A stretch of DNA of 43,600 nt from Priapulus caudatus. Taxonomy: Eukaryota > Priapulida > Priapulimorpha > Priapulimorphida > Priapulidae. The notes under the pieces are model-generated. The model did no database searches and was not told where the DNA came from. It saw only the letters and a list, made by a program, of their open reading frames with translations. The stretch lies in the NCBI RefSeq assembly GCF_000485595.1, contig NW_014577128.1, positions 221,488 through 265,087 on the forward strand, given 5' to 3'. The translations under genes were made by a program, and so were the position numbers. Of this stretch, positions 20,911 to 31,029 are shown piece after piece. Numbering within the stretch: position 1 is the first letter of the stretch; the number at the start of each line of letters is the position of its first letter.

Positions 20911-21581
20911 GTTAGCACTAAAGGCCAAGACACACTGCAGCGACAACGACCGACCGTAACGACAAACGACAAAGTCGCGGCGACTGGCGCAGCCACACTG
21001 CAGCGACAACGACTGACCGTAACGACAAAGTTCACCCAGCACTCACCACAGTGCCAGTGCCAGTGCCAGTGCCAGTGGCACACATGAGCAAACGGCAAAA
21101 AAACTCCTGCTGCTGCTTTTAAATAAATTGCTGTAAAAAACGCTCTATGTATAACGATAATATATACGCAGCATATTATACGAACGTACACAATAATCAC
21201 GTCTGATGGCTGACCGTAGCCTTGCACGTTTTGGTTAGATGGGTTCGCGGCCCCACTGTTTCTGACAGGCCGTGTGAGTTTAGCGCTGAGGACCAGTCAA
21301 CTTCTTGGCTAGCATTGGTTTATAATTTTATGACGTAATGGCGATGTCACGTGCCGATGGAAACTGGATGGCTGTGATTGGTCATTTGTAAAGTGTCGCC
21401 GGCGAAAGTCGCTGGAAAATAGAAACGTTTCTAAATATTTTTGTCGTCGAGGTTGTCGTCGGTCGTCGTCGCGTCAGTGTGCAATGGCTCATAGGAAACA
21501 ATAGTTTCTAATTTTCTGAAAAGTCGTTTGTCGTTACGGTCGGTCGTTGTCGCTGCAGTGTGTCTTGGCCTTGAGGCTAAC
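20911..21581. mobile_element. Non-autonomous DNA transposon with 50-bp perfect inverted termini
   Basis: Sequence 20921-20970, beginning AAGGCCAAGACACACTGCAG, is the exact reverse complement of 21523-21572 (50 of 50). Similarity extends outward to GTTAGC (20911-20916) and GCTAAC (21576-21581). The interior (about 550 bp) has no transposase ORF. The left end has a second, one-mismatch copy of the terminal block 63 bp inward (20995-21029), and a diverged inverted version lies at about 21440-21490. A CCAGTG hexanucleotide run lies at 21049-21078. No target duplication is clear, so superfamily is unassigned. Perfect termini suggest recent activity or a recent arrival. Confidence 0.85.
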
Positions 21582-21599
21582 ATCGCGACTAGCGCCTAC

Positions 21600-21772
21600 G
21601 CCAACGCTTACGATGACTATGACGGTAACGATGACGATGACAGTGACATTGACGATGACGATGACGATGGCGGTACCGTTGATGGTGGCGGTAACGGGGA
21701 CGTTGACGGCGACAGTGGCATTGACAGTGACGTTGACGACGACGATGATGATAACGGTGATCGTGACAGTAT
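21600..21772. repeat. GATGAC-type degenerate tandem repeat
   Basis: Variations of GACGATGAC and GACAGTGAC repeat without a fixed register. Three frames are open, giving Asp-rich, Met/Thr-rich and His/Arg-rich peptides. The Asp-rich frame reaches back into the transposon end through a non-ATG start, so it is not called a gene. Confidence 0.8.
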
Positions 21773-22150
21773 ACCGCTAGCGTCATCGTCGGCGCCACCA
21801 CTATCACCGTCGCTAGCCACGATACGAGCTAACTTCTCCGTGGCCACAAGGCGGCAACTTTCGCATTGACTATAGCAACCTTCGTTGCGACGAGGCAAGT
21901 ACAGCATCGGGTTCACTCTAACCGAAAGGCTAATAAAATGTTTACGCACAGTTAAAAATCGCAATAGCAGCGTCAGCGGCGTGGCGCGCATGTAGTTGAT
22001 GTAATTCCCGTCGCGGTGAGCAGCGTTTTACAATATCGCAACTATGCTCAATACGCTTCTGTACACAGAAGGTCTATCTAATAAAGGCATGGTCGTCTTT
22101 ACGCGAGAACGTCAGCATGAATATAGGTTTGTATGCGACGATTGTCGTAT
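21773..22150. other. Single-copy stretch, nothing recognised
   Basis: Non-repetitive sequence between the GATGAC repeat and a polypurine tract. No splice-bounded ORF noted. Confidence 0.5.
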
Positions 22151-22152
22151 TC

Positions 22153-22223
22153 GAGAGAAAAGAGAGAGAGAGTGTGAGAGAGAGCGCGCGCGAGAGAGAG
22201 AGAAATAGAGAAATAGAGCACGC

Positions 22224-22254
<31 letters not shown>

Positions 22255-22440
22255 CGGGCGAGCGAGATCGAAAGAGATATAAAAGAATGTAAAAGATAAT
22301 GGAAGAGGAGCAGGAGGAAGAGGAAGAGGAAGAGGAGGAAGAGGAGGCGGAGGAGGAAGAGGAGGAGGAGAAGGAAGAGACAAAGCGAGAGAGAGAGCGA
22401 GACGAGAATGACAGAAAATAACGACAGAAAGGGAGAGGGT
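22153..22440. repeat. GA and GGA polypurine tract
   Basis: GAGA repeats with a GGA/AGG trinucleotide part at about 22300-22375, almost pure purine on the plus strand. Confidence 0.9.
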
Positions 22441-22785
22441 GCGACAGACGGGGCATGTGCGAATGACCGGTGTGAAAGAGTAAGAAGCATACAGCTCTCC
22501 TTACATATTACCGATCGACGTCTAACAGTAGTATGACGATAAACGCTGCGACAGTTGCACGCCGTCTGCCTGCGTTTACCCAGCACTCATTAATTGTGGC
22601 GCTGCGTTCCTTCCCGAGTATACGTACATGCACGCACTCCTGCGCTGTACACGGGCGACAGCAAATCAGCGCCGAGTTCGGCTGCGAGCGAGCAAATTGA
22701 ATACGGAGCGGCACGGTAACCAGATTTGTGAATGCTCGAGGTGGATGCGACGCTGCTCGCTCTACTCGCCCGCACGTATTAACGC
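22441..22785. other. Single-copy stretch, nothing recognised
   Basis: Non-repetitive. Both strands carry ORFs of 60-68 residues with no recognisable domain. Confidence 0.5.
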
Positions 22786-23505
22786 GCGTGTACGCTTATG
22801 TAGCCGTGGATGTGTGTGCACGCGCGTGTGCGCGTGCGTGTGTGTGCGTGGTCCGTGTGCGTGGTCCGTGTGCGTGCGTGTGTGCGTGCGTGCAGGGGCG
22901 TGTGTTTGGTTTGCGTGCGCGCGTGCGTACGTACGTGCGTGTGTGGGTGGGTGGCGTGAATGTAGGCGTGTGGGGGGGTGTGTGTGCGCGCGTGTACGCT
23001 TAAATATAGCCGTGGGTGTGTGTGCGTGTGTGTACGCGTGTGCGCGCGCGTGTGTGTGCGTGTGTGTAGGGGCGTGTGTTCGGTTTGCGCGCGCATGCGT
23101 ACGTGCGTGCGTGTGTGGGTGGGTGGCGTGAGTGTAGGTGTGTGTGGGGAGTGTGCGTGCGTGTGTGGGTGGGTGGCGTGAGTGTAGGTGCGTGTTGGGC
23201 ATGTGCGTGCGCGCGTGCGTGCGTGTGCGTGTGCGTTCGTGTGGTCGCGTGCGTGCGTGTGGTCGCGTGCGTGTGCTCGCGTGCGTGTGCTCGCATGTGT
23301 GGGGGCGTATGCATGCGTGCGTGCATGCGCGCGTGCGTGCGTGTGCGTGTGCGTGCGTGTGATCGCGTGCGTGTGCTCGCATGTGTTGGGGGCGTGTGTT
23401 CGGTTTGCGTACGTGTGTGGGATGGTGTCGTGAGTATACGTGTGTGTGTGGGTGCGTGTGCGTGCGTGCGTGCATGCATGCGTGCGTGCGAGCGTGTGTG
23501 AAAGG
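22786..23505. repeat. GTGCGT repeat, 720 bp, with long internal periodicity
   Basis: The base unit is GT/GTGCGT with CpG in most units. Longer phrases repeat: GTGTACGCTTA plus TAGCCGTGG at about 22789 and 22992; GGGGCGTGTGTTYGGTTTGC at about 22896, 23070 and 23390; GTGGGTGGGTGGCGTGA at about 22941, 23115 and 23167. The Thr/His/Arg and Cys/Val/Arg ORFs are repeat translations. Confidence 0.93.
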
Positions 23506-23657
23506 TCAGCGAGCAGTAGCGTGGCCCTATTCATATCACTCCCGGCCGTGGTTAATAGCTCGCGCCGTTAACGAAATGCTGCTCGCAATTAACATCGACT
23601 ATTGTAGAGGTAATTACGAGCTCGCGTACCGAGAGCACAAATATTTAGTGTGAGTGA
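23506..23657. other. Short single-copy strip
   Basis: About 150 bp of ordinary sequence between two tandem repeats. Nothing recognised. Confidence 0.5.
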
Positions 23658-23799
23658 TGAGTTTCATCCACGTGTGCTGTTTCATCTATATATGCGGGTT
23701 TATTTATGTACGGGTTTCATCTATGTACGGTGTTCATCTATGTACGAGCTTCATATATGTATGGGTTCAATATAAGCACGTGATTTATCTATGCACGAG

Positions 23800-23803
<4 letters not shown>
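23658..23803. repeat. 17-bp tandem repeat, about 8 units
   Basis: Units close to TTTCATCTATGTACGGG, varying from 16 to 19 bp, run directly into a TA microsatellite. Confidence 0.85.
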
Positions 23804-23879
<76 letters not shown>

Positions 23880-23895
23880 ATATACTATATACACA
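23804..23895. repeat. TA microsatellite
   Basis: TA run with one CACA interruption near 23841. Confidence 0.95.
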
Positions 23896-24169
23896 TGTCG
23901 CCGTTCTTCATATATTTACGGTTTCCTATATGTGATGCCGATATGTTTGTTTGTAGTGACTGCTGCGCGCGCGATCACCTGCAATCTTGCGATTACCACC
24001 ACCTACGCAGTCGATGTTACTATACGAGTGATGTTACTGAAGTCACATATATACATGTGAGAACCTTAATGAGCCACGAGCAAGAGGCTTTGAGATTGAA
24101 AAACACGGGGAAAGCGCGAGTTTGTCCGGCAAAATTAGCATGAATGCGAATCCATTTTCGCACACCCTC

Positions 24170-24460
24170 TTCCCATTCTCTCTCTCTCACTCTCGCTCTC
24201 TCTCTCTCTCTCTCTCTCTTTCCTCTCTCTCTCTCTCTCTCTCTCTCTTCTCATTCTTCTTCTTCTCTCTCTCTCTCTCTCTCTCTCGTCTCCGCTTCCC
24301 TTACCATACACTCTCTCTCTCGTTCTCTCCCATATCTTTCTCTTTCCTTCTCCGTTTTCTCTCGCTCTCCCTTCTCTCTCTCTCTCTCTCTTTCTCTTTC
24401 TCTTTCCTTCTTTCTCTTCTTTCTCTGTCTTGGCGTTCTCGCTCTCTCTTTCTGAGTGAG
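24170..24460. repeat. CT tract
   Basis: Pyrimidine-rich strand of TCTC with TTCTTC and TTTC interruptions. ORFs on it are Ser/Leu/Phe repeat translations. Confidence 0.92.
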
Positions 24461-25440
24461 TGTTCGGGTAAAGGGTAGGTTGACCACTATCGCTATGTAC
24501 GCCTAATCGATTCGCTTAGCACTGACTGACCCCGCGGTCAAATGTCATGTGATTCGTAATCTAGGCTCATGGGTAACTAGCTGGCCGTGAGTGCAGCCAA
24601 GGCCGCTCCCACAGCCTCATCCTGTAGGATACAGCAATTACGGCCTCGCTTTGCCACACCGCACAGGAAGACGTCGCGCTCTCATTGGCATGCCACCAGC
24701 AGGTGGTCGTTTCTTCAGTGGGAGACAGCGTGTGGCGGACATCGAGAAAGGTACGAGAAGCCTAAGAACGGAATGCAAGCCGAGGTAGAGAGGGGGAGAT
24801 AATTCGCGCGTACTTCGGTAACTTAGGCGGCGCGCACAAATCACCGCCACAGCCCGAGCGCGATTCCCCGCCACGCGGTGCTGCGAGCTTCACTATGAGC
24901 GCTACTTCAATATACTATATATAATATATATTATATATATATATATATAATATATACTTAGCGATAGGCAAGCAGAGGGAGAGAGAGAGAGAGAAAGACT
25001 TTAAACAAATAAAGATTACTTAAATTACTTAAAACGAGAGTTTTAAAGATGGATTATAATTGCCACTGCTAGCCCCGGTTGCTCACTAGTACTGTTACAT
25101 GTATTCGCCTTAGGACAAGATCTGACGTTTGATTACTCTTTCTTGCGCACGCGGGAATGGCTTTCGACGAAACCTTCGTGATTGTTCGACAGATGGCGCC
25201 CTGGTGAGGCAGCGAAATGACCCGGTCGCTGGTCGGGCGCGCAGCGCGACATTTGCCGGTGACACGCATTACCGGACCGTGACGTTCGCGAGGGACGGAT
25301 TTATGCATGCGACGTGAATTCCCGGCTGGCAAAGACAAGAGTAATACCGTGAGCGTAAAGGGATGAAATGCTGCGCGGTTGCTCATCCACCATCATCCCT
25401 CCAACGGGTCGTGTGCACGTGCGCCGCGTGTGTGCGTGTG
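24461..25440. other. Single-copy stretch without a recognisable gene
   Basis: Includes a TA-rich strip (24910-24958) and a short GA run (24977-24996). A minus-strand ATG ORF at 25069-25386 (105 codons) starts with a hydrophobic patch reading FTLTVLLLSLPAG. Its start context is poor (T at -3), the opposite strand is also open (25129-25317), and I recognise no family, so it is noted only. Confidence 0.45.
24696..24709 (+). promoter_or_regulatory. CTCF-like motif
   Basis: CCAGCAGGTGGTCG differs at one core position from the CCASYAGRKGGCRS-type CTCF consensus. A second insulator-like word, CAGATGGCGCC, lies at 25190-25200. Both are short motif matches only. Confidence 0.2.
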
Positions 25441-25589
25441 TCACTCTGGCAGGTCAGCCGCACGGGGAGTATAGAGTCGGCCTGATCCTGATCTGTACGC
25501 GTAAGCCGGGCCGCCTTTAATATTTAACGCCGACGTGTGTATACGGCTGCGGTGAGCAAAATGCGCTTTCCTACATTCCACAAACGCGC

Positions 25590-25732
25590 GCGTGGGCGCA
25601 TACGCACGCACGTACACATGCACGCGCACGCGCGCACACACACTCACGCGCGCACGCACGTGTACTCACGCACGCGCACGCACGTACACCCGCACGCTCA
25701 CACACTCGCGCACGCACGCACGCTCACTATAA
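25590..25732. repeat. CACGCG/CGCACG microsatellite
   Basis: Irregular CACG/CGCA units with frequent CpG, covering about 140 bp. Confidence 0.9.
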
Positions 25733-25975
25733 TCAACGTCGATGCGTGCGGCTCGCGAGTGCCGGCGATCACGTGACGCGCATGAACGGTGACGTCACGC
25801 GCAGAGGATTCGACCCGATTATTTTTCCGGCCGCCTTTTAGAATGATTTTTATCGCGCGCGATTTGGCAGCGCACGAGCATTTTAAGCATTCGTGCGGCA
25901 CGCGCGGGCGGACGAGGGCGGCCGCCCATCCATTAGTGCTAGCGCTGCGTCAAGGTAGCAGGCTGTGATGGCGTG
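25733..25975. promoter_or_regulatory. CpG-rich strip with E-box and CRE
   Basis: TCACGTGA (25769-25776) is a palindromic E-box of the USF/TFEB type. TGACGTCA (25790-25797) is a full CRE palindrome. The sequence around is CpG-dense and single-copy. The combination resembles a promoter or enhancer, but no gene start is visible on either side. Confidence 0.25.
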
Positions 25976-26059
25976 TGAGTGACAGCAGTGAACAGGTCGC
26001 GACGACGCGATCTCACTGTTCACTATGTGTAAAAATACCCGACGTGCAGTGCATGTATG

Positions 26060-26285
26060 TACGTCCGCCTCTCACCCGCTTTCCCCTTTTTCCTTTATTA
26101 TCTTTTTCTACCCCCGTCTCTCTCACGCTCGCTCTCACTCCTAGCTGTCTCCCACCCTCCGTCATTTTCTCCCTCTATTGCTCTCTCGCGCTATCGCTTG
26201 CTCTCTTTTATCTTTCTTTATATCTCTCTCTCTCTCTATCTCTGTTTCGCTGTCCATTCCCTTCTTCCCCCTCTGCGGCACACGG
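26060..26285. repeat. CT-rich tract
   Basis: Pyrimidine-rich strand with CTCTCTC and TTTCCC runs. ORFs are Ser/Leu/Phe/Pro repeat translations. Confidence 0.85.
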
Positions 26286-26382
26286 GCTGGTAATGTCGCT
26301 AGTGAGCCCCGCTCCTAGATCGCCTCAAGGTGCGCAACCATGTACGAAGGCAACGCCGCTCGGCAAGCCAATGGCGCGCGCG

Positions 26383-26384
<2 letters not shown>

Positions 26385-26419
<35 letters not shown>

Positions 26420-26650
26420 TATATATATATTATATATATATACTCATGATATACATATAAAATTATACTATAACACAAAATATATTATGATATACGATAG
26501 TACATTTATACACTAGCACACATAATGTTGAATTTTTTTATATTAAAATATGAGTGTTTGTGTAGTAATATGTATGTATATTATATATATTATATATTAT
26601 ATATATATACTATAGTATATTATAATATATACGCACACATACACAAACAC
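26385..26650. repeat. TA-rich and AT-rich tract
   Basis: A TA microsatellite (26385-26442) followed by AT-rich sequence with further TATA runs. Confidence 0.9.
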
Positions 26651-27050
26651 ACGGTCTTGTGTTGTTCAGCTATAGAGGCGACCCATTCGATGCTTTGGTG
26701 GCAGCGATTAGTCCTAAGAGTGTTTCGGCGTTCGTCAGGTCGATTGACGGCGAACGCTTGTTATTCGCCGTTGAAAGCGGAGAGTACCTCGCGCAGCGAG
26801 ACTACAGGTCGCGCTGCGTACACGTCCTTGCTTAGCACTGTGCAGCCTGCCGACTATAGAAGAACTCTTCATGCTTATTCGTCATTTATATTACGAGTTA
26901 ATGTTGTTGACTGTTTGCTTCGGCGCCTGCAATGACCGTCGCCGGGCGCGTGCTATTGTACGTTGTGTTGGCGCGCGGCACCTCGGTACTTCTTGCTGTG
27001 AACGCCGTGAATTCTCACTAGGAGGGAGCGCGGCGAAACGAAGCCACGTC
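26651..27050. other. Single-copy stretch before the large gap
   Basis: Ordinary non-repetitive sequence. The plus ORF at 26525-26935 spans an AT-rich tract and has no recognisable domain. Frames that continue into the N run are artefacts. Confidence 0.5.
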
Positions 27051-27768
27051 NNNNNNNNNNNNNNNNNNNNNNNNNNNNNNNNNNNNNNNNNNNNNNNNNN
27101 NNNNNNNNNNNNNNNNNNNNNNNNNNNNNNNNNNNNNNNNNNNNNNNNNNNNNNNNNNNNNNNNNNNNNNNNNNNNNNNNNNNNNNNNNNNNNNNNNNNN
27201 NNNNNNNNNNNNNNNNNNNNNNNNNNNNNNNNNNNNNNNNNNNNNNNNNNNNNNNNNNNNNNNNNNNNNNNNNNNNNNNNNNNNNNNNNNNNNNNNNNNN
27301 NNNNNNNNNNNNNNNNNNNNNNNNNNNNNNNNNNNNNNNNNNNNNNNNNNNNNNNNNNNNNNNNNNNNNNNNNNNNNNNNNNNNNNNNNNNNNNNNNNNN
27401 NNNNNNNNNNNNNNNNNNNNNNNNNNNNNNNNNNNNNNNNNNNNNNNNNNNNNNNNNNNNNNNNNNNNNNNNNNNNNNNNNNNNNNNNNNNNNNNNNNNN
27501 NNNNNNNNNNNNNNNNNNNNNNNNNNNNNNNNNNNNNNNNNNNNNNNNNNNNNNNNNNNNNNNNNNNNNNNNNNNNNNNNNNNNNNNNNNNNNNNNNNNN
27601 NNNNNNNNNNNNNNNNNNNNNNNNNNNNNNNNNNNNNNNNNNNNNNNNNNNNNNNNNNNNNNNNNNNNNNNNNNNNNNNNNNNNNNNNNNNNNNNNNNNN
27701 NNNNNNNNNNNNNNNNNNNNNNNNNNNNNNNNNNNNNNNNNNNNNNNNNNNNNNNNNNNNNNNNNNNN
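27051..27768. other. Assembly gap, 718 N
   Basis: Unsequenced run. Any ORF crossing it is meaningless. Confidence 1.
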
Positions 27769-27834
27769 AGCTAGCCTCTTTTCCCCATCCAATCCGCACC
27801 TGCCCTCATTCATGATTTGGACTGTTCCACTTTT

Positions 27835-27935
27835 CCCATATATCTAGTTATATTTACATAAACAAATAATATATAATCTATATATATATATAATATATCA
27901 TATTATAATATATTATATTATATAATAATAATGCC
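27835..27935. repeat. AT-rich tract with TATA/ATAATA runs
   Basis: Low-complexity AT sequence just after the large gap. Confidence 0.85.
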
Positions 27936-28068
27936 AGCGTAAGGCACATAACGACGCAGCCCCACAAAACGAACACGGTGACATGGTGCACAAGTTGTGT
28001 GCGAGCGCACTGCTGCTGGCGGACTGTATGCGCTCCTTAGGCTCTTAACGTACGCAGCTTACAGCCGA

Positions 28069-28177
<109 letters not shown>

Positions 28178-28896
28178 TGCTTACGCGCACAAGGCCCAGA
28201 AAAGCTTATGGGGGACGCGAACTTTATACCATTTGAAAGAAAGAACCGAGTGTTCTAGTGGGAACCGGCCCGGTTTATTATAGACCACACAACCTGCATT
28301 AGGGGATGGTCGAATACCTCTTGACCTAGAGCTAGCTAGCTAGGTAAGGTTATTACCTAACTAATGAATGGCTTCATGGCGTGTGCGAGAGAGAGAGAGA
28401 GAGATTAAGGGTAAAACAAAAAGGTAAAAAAGATGGTAGAGTGATTGAGGAGACGGAGGAGATATCGAGAGCTTAGAGAGAGCGAAATAATAAATAAAAG
28501 AACGAGAAAAAAACGAAAGAAGGGGAAACAAAGAACGTGAAAGTATTACTGATGTGAGTGAGTGGAACAGGAATCAGACAAGAGCAATAACTGTCTTGTT
28601 GCCGTTCTGTTGTCTTCGATTGCTCTGAAATTTTATCACCACAAATATTTTGTATAATATAATGTAAAAAAATAAAACACAATGCTCACTAAAAGCACGA
28701 CAAACATTCCAGCTCTCGATCGCTCCTTTCGAACTTTTGAGTAGGAGTCCTGTGAGAAACAGTATTGGGGACTTCGGGCAGATATACTCTGTACTACTTG
28801 TATGTATATACTCTGACAAGCGATATAAGCTTGGCTGCGTGTAGGCTCACATACCAACAGCAGAAGCCATTAAATGGTAATTAACCACGTACGTAC
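28178..28896. other. Single-copy stretch, partly purine-rich
   Basis: GA-rich at about 28385-28540, otherwise unique. It contains the palindromic AGCTAGCTAGCT near 28330 and ends in an ACGT tetranucleotide run (28887-28907). The minus-strand ORFs (28473-28857) overlap in several frames and have no recognisable domain. Confidence 0.5.
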
Positions 28897-29190
28897 GTAC
28901 GTACGTAATTACGGATGGTACATACGCTACACGTTACGCAGCCTTGGAGCCAACACAAATGTAGAGCATGTTGTGACTGAAGTAATATCGCGGTTCAGTC
29001 AGTTCGACTTAAATGAAGTCATTTTGAATAAGCCTTCATTATCTTCTCGGGATTTCTATGCTATGTACGTATATAGCAATGCGGACAATGTGGTGTCGTA
29101 CTAACGTGTATCGGAAGAACGAAATGCAATGACAGATGTTTTGTCTTAGTTGAACATCGATGGGGTCTTAGATGCTTTATGTTATGTTAT

Positions 29191-29199
29191 ACGCGTGTG

Positions 29200-29232
<33 letters not shown>

Positions 29233-29395
29233 GTCGTGTGCGCGCGTAATTGTGAGCGTGTCCGTGATATATCTGCGTGTCTGTGTGTGTGTGTTGTGTG
29301 TGTGTGTGTGTGTGTTGTGTGTGGTGTGTGGTGGTTGTGTGAGTGTGTGTGTGTGTGTGTGTGTGCTGTGTGTGTGTGTGGTGTGTGGGTGTGAT

Positions 29396-29439
<44 letters not shown>

Positions 29440-29462
29440 GTGTGTGTGTGTCGTGTGTGTAT
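29191..29462. repeat. GTGC then GT microsatellite
   Basis: GTGC tetranucleotides (29197-29232) pass into interrupted GT runs. ORFs are Cys/Val or His/Thr repeats. The copy 2 counterpart is at about 37921-38208. Confidence 0.95.
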
Positions 29463-29577
29463 GTCAGCGCATGATACCGCGATCCTTCGCTGCTGCCCAC
29501 GCCAATCCTCACCGCCTGATCTGCATTTTTCGCTGATATGCTATTTTTATTTTTTTACTTTGTGACCCTGTTCAACA

Positions 29578-29668
29578 AACATTCTCTCTCGGTTACGCTA
29601 GTTACATGCTCTCCCGGATATTCTATATAGTCGAGTTATCTCCCGATTACCATATAGTTACCATACGT
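29578..29668. repeat. 26-bp minisatellite, left of the transposon
   Basis: About three degenerate units with CTCTC..GGTTACGCTAGTT. The same units continue on the far side of the transposon at 33119-33270, so the element interrupts the array. Confidence 0.65.
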
Positions 29669-31029
29669 CAGGAGGCTTGATGCCACGTAATAGAGCCCAA
29701 TCTGCATTATGAAAGACATTTTAAGGGGCAACATCCTGGCGTTCATAGGTCTCAACTAAGAATTTTGTTTGAGGAGCCCCAAAATTGACCCGGGAAAACA
29801 CCCCCCCCCCCTATTGGGGCCCGACTTCGTAAAGGACCCGAAACTGGTTAGTTGCCATATCTTGGCCTTCTTTGCGTCGATTTGGAACAAGTTGAGTCGA
29901 TGTAGGGCGTTTTAAACATCAGGACAGCGGCATTGGAAGTGGTTTGGAACCTAATATTTTTAAGGTCGAACGTTGATAGCGTTCCTTCGGGGTTCACTCG
30001 CGGACCCGAAAACGGCTTTTTTACATATCTCGGCCTAGTTCTCAAAAGTTTCAGATTTTGGGGTTTTTTGGGGTCAAGGCGATTTTTAGATTACACATGA
30101 TAACACTTTCCAGACGTCCTGGAAACAGATCTGACAGACTGACAGTCCGCATCGTCCCTTCGGTCACCTTGTTACATACAGCCCACCACCTGACTGCATT
30201 CATCCTGTACAGTTGTAAATTATTCAGATTTGCTGCAGACGTTCCTGCCGTGCTAAGTGCAGCAAAAAAAGCACATGAATTGTTCTTAGCTCATTTGCAT
30301 GACTGGACATTGGTGTTCGGCAGCGACAAATGCAGCTCAACGATCTCGAGGTTGGGTCTTGCTGCGTGCCGTGGGTCCATTGAATGTGGGTAGTTGGTTC
30401 TGATAGAGTTTCCATGTCCAACATCTCAAGAGGATGTGCTGCTGTGATGGGAGCGGCAGTGAGGGCTGCTTACCCATAAATGCATAAGGGCAATGCATTT
30501 CTCTAGCATAGCCCTTGCGCGACAAGCACAAGCACAACAAAGAAAAATCAATCAAACCGGCTGGGTACATTGATCTCGTAAATTGCGAGGACAAAGAATA
30601 TGCTTCGTAAGCTTGGAACCTCGTGCCCTGCCCAGAAATTCAGCAATATTGGTTCGGTGCAATAGGCAGGGCCTGACATTAGCTCAAGCGTCCAGCAAGG
30701 AGATCACCCCTTCACTTTATCCGCAAGTTCATATCGAGACTGTCGAAAGTGGTTCACAGTAAAATGTATCTCATCCATTTAGCCTCAGATTGTTATCGGA
30801 GGATTATGTCCTCCTATATCTCCCCAGAGGTCATTGTCGGGATGAGGAACAGGGTTTCACAATTGCGAGTGCAACAGTATGCGATTTCGGTGCCGCAGCT
30901 AGACTTCGGTCTTATGGAACGTGAAGATGTTATCAAAATCACAAGTAAGCAAGAACATGCGCTGAAGCTTCATCCAACGCAGTCGCCGGATTGATGTCGT
31001 GGCAGTTTGGCCCTGGTGGAACCTCGCAT
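29647..31029. other. Island identical to 38401-39783
   Basis: 1,383 bp at a constant offset of 8754. It includes an identical run of eleven C (29801-29811) and four ORFs with identical translations in both copies. Outside it, alignment immediately needs indels every 10-20 bp. It is most simply explained as one polished contig placed twice within raw long-read fill; gene conversion is the biological alternative. Confidence 0.85.
29699..30179. repeat. Left terminal inverted repeat of the segment C transposon
   Basis: 481 bp, matched in inverted orientation by 32577-33099 with roughly three quarters identity by eye plus small indels. It lies almost wholly inside the identical island, so its sequence is probably reliable. 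Confidence 0.85.

Noticed and set aside
21528-21869. Secreted Asp-rich protein (apparent signal peptide followed by poly-Asp)
   Set aside because: Start codon is TTG inside the transposon terminus, the Asp stretch is a GATGAC repeat, and other frames are equally open.
25069-25386. 105-codon minus-strand ORF with a hydrophobic N-terminal patch
   Set aside because: Poor start context, overlapping open frame on the other strand and no recognised family. Kept only as a note.
26871-27815. ORFs of about 300 codons on both strands
   Set aside because: They are almost entirely the 718-N assembly gap.
30058-30393. 111-codon ORF in the transposon
   Set aside because: Its first third lies in the terminal inverted repeat, its start is an arbitrary ATG, and it shows no domain. 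The identical copy at 38812-39147 is not independent support because the whole island is identical.
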